From Bacteroidota bacterium (GTDB lineage: Bacteria > Bacteroidota > Ignavibacteria > Kapaibacteriales > NICIL-2), in assembly GCA_019695345.1 (NCBI GenBank), contig JAIBAE010000001.1, positions 62,001 through 126,000 on the forward strand: a stretch of 64,000 nt of DNA, given 5' to 3'. Shown one piece after another: positions 1-7,437 of the stretch. The position numbers and the translations under genes are program-made. The first letter of the stretch is position 1, and each line of letters begins with the position of its first letter. The notes beneath the pieces are model-generated. The model had not been told where the DNA came from, made no database searches, and saw only the letters and a list, made by a program, of their open reading frames with translations.

Positions 1-506
1 ATCAACTCACATTTCATGCGTTCGCCAAGCGAGAGCCTGCGTAGCTGTATGTGTAGTTTATCGGCTACGTCAAGGCGTTCGGCAAGTTCGTTGCGGCGTT
101 TAGTAAAATGTTGTTCGGGGATGTTGTAGATTTCTTTGTGTAGTAAAAACGAATCGGCTGCAGGTAAGTCCCACCACAGTTGGTTACGCTGTCCCAGCAC
201 AATAGAAAACTGTTTGCGGAACTCTATGCTTCGTTCCCACGGCGTAAACCCAAGTACGTGCGCTTTACCCGATGTTGGGTGTAACAGCCCACTTAACATT
301 TTTAAGGTTGTGGTTTTTCCGGCACCGTTTGCGCCAAGCATTCCAACAAGCTCTCCTTGTGCTATGGAAAACGAAATCGAATCAACAGCAACGTACTCTT
401 TGTATTGGCGGTTAAACAGCGAGCGCACCGAACCCAACAGTCCTTCCTGCTTAACATGACTTTTAAATACTTTTGATAACCCTTCTACCGAGATTGCCGT
501 TTGCAT
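1..506 (-). CDS. ABC transporter ATP-binding protein (ABC-2/viologen-exporter type), 3' end outside window
   Basis: Reading on the minus strand from ATG at 506 gives an ABC ATPase of which about 168 residues lie in the window; the rest runs off the left edge. The N-terminus MQTAISVEGLSKVFK is followed by a Walker A motif (GANGAGKTTTLKML) near residue 57. Then comes a Q-loop region (VLGQRNQLWWDLPA) and, at the edge, the start of a signature-like segment (LSLGERMKCEL). The GQRNQLWWDLP segment is typical of ATPases paired with DUF990-type ABC-2 permeases, and such a permease lies at 29294-30082, although 28 kb away. The transported substrate is not visible. Family B repeat b1 sits upstream of the start. 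Confidence 0.88.
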   Translation of the reverse strand, partial: MQTAISVEGLSKVFKSHVKQEGLLGSVRSLFNRQYKEYVAVDSISFSIAQGELVGMLGANGAGKTTTLKMLSGLLHPTSGKAHVLGFTPWERSIEFRKQFSIVLGQRNQLWWDLPAADSFLLHKEIYNIPEQHFTKRRNELAERLDVADKLHIQLRRLSLGERMKCEL

Positions 507-563
507 GAGTTTGTTTCAACATAGTTATTGATTGTTCAAATATACAATTCAATATTGGTTTGG

Positions 564-635
564 GTTCCCACTTCTGCCGAAGCAACCGCGCCAGCGCGCA
601 GACACGGCGCGAGCCGACCGTTGTGTGGCGCATAG
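564..635 (+). repeat. Family B GC-rich hairpin repeat, copy b1
   Basis: The copy starts with CTTCTGCCGAAGCAACC and ends with a GGCGCAT-like end. It is GC-rich in an AT-rich gap between the divergent ABC ATPase and the toxin-antitoxin pair. Confidence 0.7.
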
Positions 636-698
636 TATCTGTTGTTGCGTTTACATTTTTTTGTAAGTTGCATTTGTGCTACAATTCAAGGAGACACC

Positions 699-929
699 AT
701 GGGCAAAATACTCGATGAAATTTTACAATCATCATCAGAGCTAACACCTGATAATCAACAAAAAGTTCTTGGTTATATTCATTCCCTAAAAAATGATTTG
801 AGCGAATCATCAAAAACGGTTACCGTCCTTTCAGGGTTGATATCAGAAGCGGATGCCAAAGAGCTAACACAAATCATTGAACAACATTGTGAGCAAGTAC
901 ATGCAGCAGACTGGACTCTACCTTCTTGA
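699..929 (+). CDS. Putative antitoxin partner of a VapC-like PIN toxin
   Basis: A 76-residue protein starting MGKILDEILQ. The ATG at 699 was chosen because AAGGAG lies 7 bases upstream (687-692); an upstream in-frame ATG at 642 lacks such a site. The sequence is polar and predicted helical, with no recognised DNA-binding motif. The end overlaps the PIN-domain gene by 29 bases in another frame, the usual arrangement for type II antitoxin-toxin operons. The function (neutralising the toxin and probably autoregulating the operon) is inferred from position and size, not from homology. Confidence 0.7.
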   Translation: MGKILDEILQSSSELTPDNQQKVLGYIHSLKNDLSESSKTVTVLSGLISEADAKELTQIIEQHCEQVHAADWTLPS

Positions 930-1296
930 TACTAATATTGTAATTGGATTGTTGGCATCAGATTCATCAATTTGCAATTCATTTTCTAGTATTCAATTGT
1001 CAGGGTTGCCAATTACTGTGTTAGGTGAGTTGTATTTTGGTGCATACTTATCATCTAAGAAAGAGAAAAATATTGCAGCACTTCAACAACTAGTCAAAAC
1101 TCTTACAGTTTATCAAACAAGTGATGATGTATCTGTAAAGTATGGAGAAGTAAAATCAGAGCTGAAAAATCAAGGAACTCCAATTCCGGAGAATGATATC
1201 TGGATAGCTGCGATTACATTATCTTATCAGGCAACATTAGTTACACGCGATAGCCATTTTAATAATATAAAAGGATTACAGATTGTTCCTTGGTGA
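901..1296 (+). CDS. vapC: VapC-family PIN-domain ribonuclease toxin
   Basis: A 131-residue PIN domain. The acidic residues expected for the Mg-dependent RNase site are present in order: LDTNI near the N-terminus, LGELYFGA, ENDIWIAA and TRDSHF. The family cleaves RNA (tRNA, rRNA or mRNA) and arrests growth unless held by its antitoxin. Length matches VapC proteins. The start at 901 aligns with the usual PIN N-terminus; a longer in-frame start at 877 would add eight residues. It overlaps the small upstream gene, so translation is probably coupled. Family A copy a1 follows on the opposite strand. Confidence 0.85.
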   Translation: MQQTGLYLLDTNIVIGLLASDSSICNSFSSIQLSGLPITVLGELYFGAYLSSKKEKNIAALQQLVKTLTVYQTSDDVSVKYGEVKSELKNQGTPIPENDIWIAAITLSYQATLVTRDSHFNNIKGLQIVPW

Positions 1297-1349
1297 ATGT
1301 TCATCACATCCTGATTAGAAGTGATAAAACTTGTATCTCTGCCAATTCT

Positions 1350-1411
1350 CTCCCGCAAAGTAACGGTAAGTTTGAACCGTTACATTCGGTGCGGTCTGCG
1401 ATAGCAAAAGA
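1350..1411 (-). repeat. Family A structured repeat, copy a1
   Basis: On the minus strand it reads TTTTGCTATCGC, then ACCGCACC, an 8-bp inner stem (GTAACGGT/ACCGTTAC) and TTTGCGGGAGAGAA. It begins 5 bases past the stop of the minus-strand gene ending at 1417. Confidence 0.85.
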
Positions 1412-1416
1412 AAAAT

Positions 1417-3255
1417 CTACCCTACAATTCTATTCATGATTTCCACTGCCATAGCATACTTTTTGAACGGAGGCATAAGGTACATGCCATCAATTGCATG
1501 CTTTGCTTCTTGCAGAAATTCTACGGCAATCTCAATTCCTTCGTGCGATGAATGTTCAACCGACGTACCTGCGTTTTTCATGCGTGTGCGAACCCATTCG
1601 GGAATAGTCATACCCGGAACTTCGTAATGGAGAAACTCTGCATGGCGCAATGTGCGGAGGGGAATAACGCCAACTAAAAAGCGAATAGGAATGTGTTCGG
1701 TTTTTGCACGGAATGTTTCGAGAATGTTCATATCAAACACCGGTTGCGAGAAAGCTACTTCGGCACCCTCGGCGGCTTTTTGTGCAAGGCGGTCAATCTC
1801 GCGCTCCATATCTTCCGATGCCGGATTACACGCACAACTAATGTTAAACTGCGTACGCGAACCCAACGAGTTACCTACAAGGTCGCGCCCGCCATTCATG
1901 CGAGATAGCGAACGAATCAAACCAATTGCATCAATATCGTACACGCTGGTTGCTAAGGGAAAATCTCCAATGTGTGCGGGGTCGCCCGTAACTGCAAGAA
2001 TATTCTTAACTCCAAGCGAATACGCTGCAAGCATATCGCTTTGCAGTGCTACCATATTTCTATCGCGGCAGGCAACGTGCGTAATACATTCCATTCCTGT
2101 TTGTTGCTGAACAATATGCGATATAATTGTAGAGTTCATGCGCAACCGTGCACGCGCGCCATCGCTTATGTTTACTGCATCTACGTTATGTTGTTTTAGG
2201 TATGCCGCGCCTTCAAGCACGGAATGTAAATCCATCCCACGTGGTATATCAAGTTCTACCGTTGTCAGAAACTTTTTACCAACGTTCTTACCAAACGTTG
2301 AGCGTTCGTCTGGGAATTCGTTGTGTTGTTCTTCCTGAACCTGAATTTGAGCTGTTGTTTTTTTAGAACCAATCACAACATCTTTAACAGCATTGGAAAT
2401 TGCTTTAATGTGTTCGTACGTTGCACCGCCATCGGCACCAATAATGGCAACACCATTTTCTACTAACCGGACTGAACATTGTGCAATGTATTCGGGGTCG
2501 GCATGATATACCGGTCTGCCATTTACAACGGTTGGTATGCCAATATCGGGCTGTGCCGCAATGGGAACAGGAGTTTCGCCAATGGCTTGTATGATACTTA
2601 CCATCCGTTGCGGACCAACTGTTCCGTTAGAACCCAACGCAACTACACCACGACTCTCCAATCGCTCGGCAACCTCGCGAGGGAAGGCAGTGGCAAGCAC
2701 CGAGCCATCCTCCGGAAACGTTTTCATGGCGATGATGGGAATCTTAGGATTGACAAACTGCGCCGCTTCTATGGCAATCAACAACTCCTGAATATCAATA
2801 AACGATTTCATCAGCAAACAATCGGCACCGCTATCAAGCAAGGCAACAATTTGTTCAACAAACGCCTGATGTGCTTCTTCGGATTTTAGTTTGCCAACAG
2901 GTACAAGCATTTTATTGGTTGGACCAACAACTCCGGCAACATATCCTTTGTGCAACGCAATGGTGCGGGCAATCCAAACACCTTTGCGGTTAATCTCGTA
3001 CACTTTATCCGATAAGTTTACCGCCTCTAACGAAAAACGGTTTGCATACCGCGTGTTCGATAAAATCAATTCCGAACCCGCATCAACAAACAAGCGGTGT
3101 ATCTCTTCTACCACTACCGGGTTTTTAAGATTATACACATCCGGCGGAAACTCAGTGTAGCCGCGGCGTTGCAGTTCGGCACTCATCGAGCCATCGGTTA
3201 CAAGTGGCGTTGTTCCAATTCGTTCTAATAATGGTATGCGTTGTTGTTGAATCAT
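1417..3255 (-). CDS. Homocysteine methyltransferase-like/methylenetetrahydrofolate reductase fusion protein
   Basis: A 612-residue two-domain protein. Residues 1-300 have the homocysteine S-methyltransferase barrel fold (VTDGSMSAELQRRG, SNTRYANRF). Residues from about 330 match methylenetetrahydrofolate reductase (VELDIPRGMD, CRDRNMVALQSD, AVTGDPAHIGDFP, FSQPVFD), which reduces methylene-THF to methyl-THF with a flavin. The architecture is that of B. subtilis YitJ. Unusually, all three zinc-binding cysteines of the methyltransferase are missing: the GxNC motif reads GSNG at 208-211 and GGCCG reads GADGG at 273-277. The reductase half looks intact; the N-terminal half probably cannot methylate homocysteine by the zinc mechanism. 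The gene stands alone, followed by repeat a1. Confidence 0.9.
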   Translation of the reverse strand: MIQQQRIPLLERIGTTPLVTDGSMSAELQRRGYTEFPPDVYNLKNPVVVEEIHRLFVDAGSELILSNTRYANRFSLEAVNLSDKVYEINRKGVWIARTIALHKGYVAGVVGPTNKMLVPVGKLKSEEAHQAFVEQIVALLDSGADCLLMKSFIDIQELLIAIEAAQFVNPKIPIIAMKTFPEDGSVLATAFPREVAERLESRGVVALGSNGTVGPQRMVSIIQAIGETPVPIAAQPDIGIPTVVNGRPVYHADPEYIAQCSVRLVENGVAIIGADGGATYEHIKAISNAVKDVVIGSKKTTAQIQVQEEQHNEFPDERSTFGKNVGKKFLTTVELDIPRGMDLHSVLEGAAYLKQHNVDAVNISDGARARLRMNSTIISHIVQQQTGMECITHVACRDRNMVALQSDMLAAYSLGVKNILAVTGDPAHIGDFPLATSVYDIDAIGLIRSLSRMNGGRDLVGNSLGSRTQFNISCACNPASEDMEREIDRLAQKAAEGAEVAFSQPVFDMNILETFRAKTEHIPIRFLVGVIPLRTLRHAEFLHYEVPGMTIPEWVRTRMKNAGTSVEHSSHEGIEIAVEFLQEAKHAIDGMYLMPPFKKYAMAVEIMNRIVG

Positions 3256-3293
3256 TGTTGTTTCTGTTTTGTTTTCTCTGTATAGCTTCTCAA

Positions 3294-3425
3294 ACTGTCA
3301 CCTCGCCCGTTGGGAGAGGTCGCTTGTGATAACAAGCGGGTGAGGGCAATAAATCATTCTGTAAAACTTGTACTTTTACTTCCCTCATCCGTCCTTCGGA
3401 CACCTTCTCCCAAAAGGAGAAGGAT
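3294..3425. repeat. CTCGCCC / CCCTCATCC dispersed repeat pair
   Basis: Two short low-complexity elements face each other: CACCTCGCCCGTTGGGAGAGG with AACAAGCGGGTGAGGG near 3300-3345, and CCCTCATCCGTCC with CCTTCTCCCAAAAGGAGAAGG near 3383-3423. Similar CCCTCA...CCTTCTCCC strings are common intergenic repeats in many bacteria. There is no coding potential. Confidence 0.5.
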
Positions 3426-3553
3426 TTGTTTATGTTGTTAACACTGTAGACGCCAATCATCACGTCTCTACGATAATAGAATTTGAATTGTGTTCAAAAT
3501 TGTGTAACTCTGTGATAACCCTGTGCCACTCTGTGGGAACTGTAGTTATTCTT

Positions 3554-3614
3554 TTTGCTATCGCAAACCGCTCCGTTCCTTCAGCGCTACCATCCGTTGT
3601 GGTGCGGGAAAGAA
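3554..3614 (+). repeat. Family A structured repeat, copy a2
   Basis: Reads TTTTGCTATCGCAAACCGC to GGTGCGGGAAAGAAC. It forms a convergent pair with a3, 8 bases away, in the gap 3256-3691. Confidence 0.8.
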
Positions 3615-3622
3615 CCGTAGTT

Positions 3623-3683
3623 CTCTCCGGCAAAGCAACATCGTGATTATAGTAAACGTTCGGTGCCGTCGGGCGTTAGCAAA
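3623..3683 (-). repeat. Family A structured repeat, copy a3
   Basis: The minus strand reads TTTGCTAACGCCCGACGGCACC to TGCCGGAGAGAA, giving the covariant outer stem CGGCA/TGCCG. It starts 8 bases after the stop of the isoaspartyl peptidase gene. Confidence 0.8.
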
Positions 3684-3691
3684 CGATACTA

Positions 3692-4612
3692 TTACCACAA
3701 CTCTACAATACGTTCGCCATTGGCGTTGATTGCACCACGCGCCATGCTTGATGTTGTAAATGGTAACGTTGTATTACCATTGGCATCCAGAGCAATAAGT
3801 CCGCCGCGCCCGCCAAGAGTTTGAATATCCGCAAGCACATTGTTGCACGCTGTAGAAATATCGGTATGTGCGTAACGAACTTGTGCATACACCTCGTGTG
3901 CGGCAGAGGTGCGGATAAAATATTCGCCGTAGCCCGTTGCGGCAACAGCGCATACACCATTCCGTGCGTACATACCCGCACCGGCAATGGGAGTATCGCC
4001 TACGCGCCCGCTGCGCTTGTTCATCATACCACCCGTTGAGTTCCCGGCAGCTAAGTTGCCATTGCTATCTAATGCCACAACACCAACAGTACCAAGCACA
4101 ACTTTCTCAGTGTGTTGTTGCAGTGTTGCTTGTTGCTCGGCAAGAATTTTTTCTAACAGACGTTGGTTTTCTTCGGTGATGAAATACTCGGGCTCAACCA
4201 TTTCCAAACCTGCTTTGGAAAGGAACTCTTCGGCACGTGTACCAATTAATAACACTTGCGGAGTATGCTCCATAACATACCGCGCCGCCTTAATAGGACT
4301 TTTAATTCGTTGCACTCCGGCAATGGCTCCAACATTACGATTGGTTCCTTCCATTATTCCAGCATCAAGTTCAACCGTACCAAATTCGGTTAGAGCAGCG
4401 CCAATGCCTGCATTAAAACACGGACGTTCTTCCATTATCATAATGGCGCGTTCAATTGCCTCTATACTGCTTCCGCCATTTTTTAGAATTTCATATCCTG
4501 CATCCATAGCATCGGCAATGCCGTTGCATAAATCTTGTTCTTGTTGTGGTGTAGTTGTGGTGCGGTTTCTATCGCCTGCTCCACCATGAAGTGCAATTGC
4601 AATGGTACTCAT
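3692..4612 (-). CDS. Isoaspartyl peptidase / plant-type L-asparaginase (Ntn hydrolase)
   Basis: A 306-residue member of the N-terminal-nucleophile asparaginase family, which removes isoaspartyl residues from peptides and hydrolyses asparagine. The precursor cleaves itself between G174 and T175 (motif GTVGVVALD), making Thr175 the nucleophile. The downstream STGGMMNKRSGRVGDTP motif is the substrate and threonine-binding segment, and LHGGAG opens the protein as expected. No signal peptide is seen, so it is cytoplasmic. It lies 6 bases after the pantothenate kinase gene on the same strand and is probably cotranscribed with it and the MauE/DoxX gene. Confidence 0.92.
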   Translation of the reverse strand: MSTIAIALHGGAGDRNRTTTTPQQEQDLCNGIADAMDAGYEILKNGGSSIEAIERAIMIMEERPCFNAGIGAALTEFGTVELDAGIMEGTNRNVGAIAGVQRIKSPIKAARYVMEHTPQVLLIGTRAEEFLSKAGLEMVEPEYFITEENQRLLEKILAEQQATLQQHTEKVVLGTVGVVALDSNGNLAAGNSTGGMMNKRSGRVGDTPIAGAGMYARNGVCAVAATGYGEYFIRTSAAHEVYAQVRYAHTDISTACNNVLADIQTLGGRGGLIALDANGNTTLPFTTSSMARGAINANGERIVELW

Positions 4613-4618
4613 TGTTGT

Positions 4619-5356
4619 TTACGTGTTTGTATTGGTGATTCGTAGAATTCCCTCTAATACAAGGTGAGGGCGAAGTATGGCAAACTGAGCAGGGAAGTAA
4701 TCTATCATAAAACTTGCATCGCCACCGCAGAATATAATTGCCGCATGTTGTAGAAGTGCGTTTTGTTGTTGCATAGTTGCCACAATGTTTTGTACTGCAC
4801 CTGCTACGCCATATACAACACCTGCAAGTATTGCATGTGTTGTTGTTGTACCAAGTACTAACGGGCAGTCTGTGCGTTCTACCAAAGGCAGTTGCGCTGT
4901 TTGCGTGTGTAATGCCTGTAGTTGTGTTCGAACTCCGGGCATGATTGTACCACCCAGAAAGTTGTTATTCCTATCAACTGCATTTACGGTAACAGCTGTA
5001 CCAAAATCTACTGTTATGAGCGGTGGTTGGGTAACATTAATTCCGCCAATAACTCCAAGCAATCTATCAGTTCCGGTGCCTGTAACACCTGAGGTAGTAA
5101 TATGCTGTTGTATAAGACCGGGGGTAATAGTAAGAACTGCGATACCATTATCCGTAAGTAGTTGTGTTAATGCTTCTGACCTTGCCGCATTAACCGATGA
5201 TATGCCGCATGTTGAAACAACGTTAATTGCCTGAATGTGTTCCAACACGTGTGTTGCCCAATCATCGGAATAATCTACAATGTACAAAGTGCCATCGTAC
5301 AGCAGTTTGCACCGCGTATTGCCAATATCAATTGCTATTCCGGTTGAGTTGCTCAC
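4619..5356 (-). CDS. coaX: Type III pantothenate kinase
   Basis: A 245-residue CoaX, which phosphorylates pantothenate in the first step of coenzyme A synthesis. The ASKHA-fold motifs are present: IAIDIGNTR at the N-terminus (phosphate loop), TGTDRLLGVIGG, TVDFGTAVTVNAV and GGTIMPGVRTQ. The reading frame is open back to 5509, but the GTG at 5356 is preferred: it starts right at the DIGNT domain and overlaps the stop of the upstream gene by GTGA, a typical coupled junction. The family has low ATP affinity and needs a monovalent cation. Operon: MauE/DoxX, coaX, isoaspartyl peptidase. Confidence 0.92.
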   Translation of the reverse strand: MSNSTGIAIDIGNTRCKLLYDGTLYIVDYSDDWATHVLEHIQAINVVSTCGISSVNAARSEALTQLLTDNGIAVLTITPGLIQQHITTSGVTGTGTDRLLGVIGGINVTQPPLITVDFGTAVTVNAVDRNNNFLGGTIMPGVRTQLQALHTQTAQLPLVERTDCPLVLGTTTTHAILAGVVYGVAGAVQNIVATMQQQNALLQHAAIIFCGGDASFMIDYFPAQFAILRPHLVLEGILRITNTNT

Positions 5357-5829
5357 GCTGTTACCGTTGGTTCCTGTTGTAGCGATGTAACGTAATATTC
5401 TAACGTAAACTCTTTGCGTGGGAAGAGGTAAATAAGTAACGCTAACAACAAATAGCCGGTGTCTTCCATAAGTTTTGGCCAACCTACTGTTTCCGCATGG
5501 GCTGAACATCCGCAGTTGATTTCAAGTCCGCGAATCATAGCTATCGATACTGCACCCATAAACATCAGAGTCATGGCACCACTCAGGATAGCATTTGCCC
5601 GCAAACGGATGCCAAGTAGTAACAGAATACCACAAATGGCTTCGAGCCAGGGCAGAGTAAGTGCAAAGATGTTTACAACAACTTCGGGTAACATTTTGTA
5701 GTTAAGGATATTATGGGCAAAGTCCTTGGGGGCTATGATTTTATCTACGCCGTACATTACAAATATGGTTCCGAGTACAAGGCGAGCAATAAGTATTGTG
5801 TAGCTGTTGTTGAGTATTCGTTGTATCAT
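5353..5829 (-). CDS. MauE/DoxX-family integral membrane protein
   Basis: A 158-residue protein with four predicted membrane segments, starting MIQRILNNSYT. The segment GLEINCGCSA matches the CGC motif of MauE/DoxX redox-associated membrane proteins. These proteins are thought to help form or transfer disulfides in the cell envelope. The gene is first in an operon with coaX (4-base overlap), though the functional link to coenzyme A is unclear. A cytoplasmic-membrane location is inferred from the hydrophobic segments. The electron or thiol partner cannot be told from the sequence. Confidence 0.8.
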   Translation of the reverse strand: MIQRILNNSYTILIARLVLGTIFVMYGVDKIIAPKDFAHNILNYKMLPEVVVNIFALTLPWLEAICGILLLLGIRLRANAILSGAMTLMFMGAVSIAMIRGLEINCGCSAHAETVGWPKLMEDTGYLLLALLIYLFPRKEFTLEYYVTSLQQEPTVTA

Positions 5830-5944
5830 GGAATTGTGTAGTAGTTGTTCTGAGAAACGTATGCCTCCGACACACGGTACGCGAATATAGGATATGGAGG
5901 GGAAACGATACGTTTTGAATTACGAATAATCGGTATTCTTGGTT

Positions 5945-6060
5945 GTAGCGACGCGATGCCTCGCGTCGGGAGTTAAATACAATTAAAGTTGTTGTTAGGG
6001 GGAATTTAACCAAATGACAATACACCAAAACGTTTTAGACGCGAAGCATCGCGTCTCTAC
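5945..6060. repeat. Inverted pair of GACGCGA-type short repeats
   Basis: GTAGCGACGCGATGCCTCGC begins at 5945 and GACGCGAAGCATCGCGTC at 6038; the second is nearly the reverse complement of the first. Each is itself palindromic around GCG. They lie in the 342-base gap between two minus-strand genes with repeat b2; no gene is visible there. Confidence 0.65.
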
Positions 6061-6090
6061 GAAAACTATTCAAAACATAACTTGTAATTA

Positions 6091-6166
6091 AACCCGCGCT
6101 GCTGCAACGACTGGCTCCGCCCGGGTGACGGCGCAGTATGGTGCGTTTCGGCAGTTGTGGGAAACA
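6091..6166 (-). repeat. Family B GC-rich hairpin repeat, copy b2
   Basis: The plus strand runs from CCGCGCTGCTGCAACG to TTTCGGCAGTTGTGGGAAAC. On the minus strand it starts 5 bases after the stop of the epimerase gene. It is nearly identical over its centre to copy b3 at 12113. Confidence 0.8.
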
Positions 6167-6171
6167 ATGAT

Positions 6172-7275
6172 TTACACTAAAATCTTGTTTACTATAATAT
6201 CCGTAATGCGTTGAGCGGCGTTGCCATCCCACAATGGGGGAACGGTGCCTTGCTTGCGCGGATTATGTATTGCCGTGTGTATGGCGGCGCGTATTGCGGA
6301 CTCGTTGGGTTGTATTAAAACGTTTGTTCCGAGTGTGCAGGTAATAGGGCGCTCGGTTGTGGTGCGTAAGGTTATGCACGGAACGCCAAGTGCAGTGGTT
6401 TCTTCTTGTATGCCGCCGGAGTCCGTCATTACAAAGTCGGCGTTTTTCATGAGTGCCAGAAAGTTGACGTAACCTTGTGGCTCTATTAAATGTAACCGTG
6501 GAGATTCATCTACCAAATGTTGCAAGCCATGTGCGGCAATGTTTTTCCGTGTGCGTGGGTGAACCGGAAATACTATATCCCGTTCCTGCGATAAATCTCT
6601 AAAGATGCGTAATAACATTTCCAACTGCTCACGGTCGTCCACGTTGCTTGGCCGGTGGATAGTCATTAACACATATCCGCGTGGTTGCAAGCCAAGTTCT
6701 GCAAGTATTCCCGATTGTTCTGCTTTTGGTAAAGCGTAATGCAACGAGTCAATCATGGTATTGCCAACAAAGAACATATTGTTTGGGTTGAAGCCATCGT
6801 GTTGTAAGTTATCCAAACCACTTTGCTCGGTTATAAAACAGTAATCGGAAATTGCATCGGTAGCAATGCGGTTAATTTCTTCGGGCATGGTTCTATCGTA
6901 ACTGCGTAATCCGGCTTCCACGTGTGCGGTTTTTATATGCAGTTTTGATGCTGTTAGTGTACAGGCGATAGTAGAATTTACATCGCCCACCACAATTACT
7001 AAATCGGGTTTTGCTTCAAGGCAAACTTTTTCAAACTCAACCATAACTCGTGCAGTTTGTTCTGCGTGGCTGCCACTGCCAATACCCAAAAAGTAGGTTG
7101 GTTCGGGCATATCAAGGTCGTTAAAAAATGCGTCGGACATAGCCGCATCGTAATGCTGTCCGGTATGGCAAATCTGGTGAACACACTGCGCGCTGTATTG
7201 AGCAAACGCACGGTGCAACGGAGCAACCTTCATAAAATTTGGGCGGGCACCAACTACCGATATAACTTTTTTCAT
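6172..7275 (-). CDS. wecB: UDP-N-acetylglucosamine 2-epimerase (non-hydrolysing)
   Basis: A 367-residue enzyme interconverting UDP-GlcNAc and UDP-ManNAc, which supplies ManNAc for surface polysaccharides. Family motifs are ARPNFMKVAPLHRAF at the N-terminus, HTGQHYD, DVNSTIACTL, HVEAGLRSYDR, and near the C-terminus TDSGGIQEET and LRTTTERPIT. The start at 7275 (MKKVISVVGARPN) gives the usual family N-terminus; an in-frame ATG at 7305 would add ten residues without a clear ribosome-binding site. It stands alone on the minus strand. Together with the mannose-1-phosphate guanylyltransferase at 28120 it suggests an exopolysaccharide or LPS pathway. Confidence 0.93.
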   Translation of the reverse strand: MKKVISVVGARPNFMKVAPLHRAFAQYSAQCVHQICHTGQHYDAAMSDAFFNDLDMPEPTYFLGIGSGSHAEQTARVMVEFEKVCLEAKPDLVIVVGDVNSTIACTLTASKLHIKTAHVEAGLRSYDRTMPEEINRIATDAISDYCFITEQSGLDNLQHDGFNPNNMFFVGNTMIDSLHYALPKAEQSGILAELGLQPRGYVLMTIHRPSNVDDREQLEMLLRIFRDLSQERDIVFPVHPRTRKNIAAHGLQHLVDESPRLHLIEPQGYVNFLALMKNADFVMTDSGGIQEETTALGVPCITLRTTTERPITCTLGTNVLIQPNESAIRAAIHTAIHNPRKQGTVPPLWDGNAAQRITDIIVNKILV

Positions 7276-7373
7276 CCTTGAACTTTGGTTGTTAACATAA
7301 ATCACTGCTTGTGTATGTTCAATTTACGCGCCAAACATCAATTAACAAGTTGTACGTGTATGTTTTATTGGTA

Positions 7374-7436
7374 TTTGCTATCGCATGACCGCACCAAACT
7401 GCCTGCATAACAGGGCTATGCGTGGCGGGAAGGAAA
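7374..7436 (+). repeat. Family A structured repeat, copy a4
   Basis: Reads TTTGCTATCGCATGACCGCACC, inner stem GCCTG/CAGGGC, then GGCGGGAAGGAAAG. Here the tail end, not the GCTATCGC end, abuts the stop of the histidine kinase gene, so the usual polarity is reversed. Confidence 0.8.
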
Positions 7437-7437
7437 G

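Noticed and set aside
136-459. Plus-strand 107-residue reading frame at the left edge
   Set aside because: It is the antisense of the ABC ATPase; the minus strand gives clear Walker A and other motifs.
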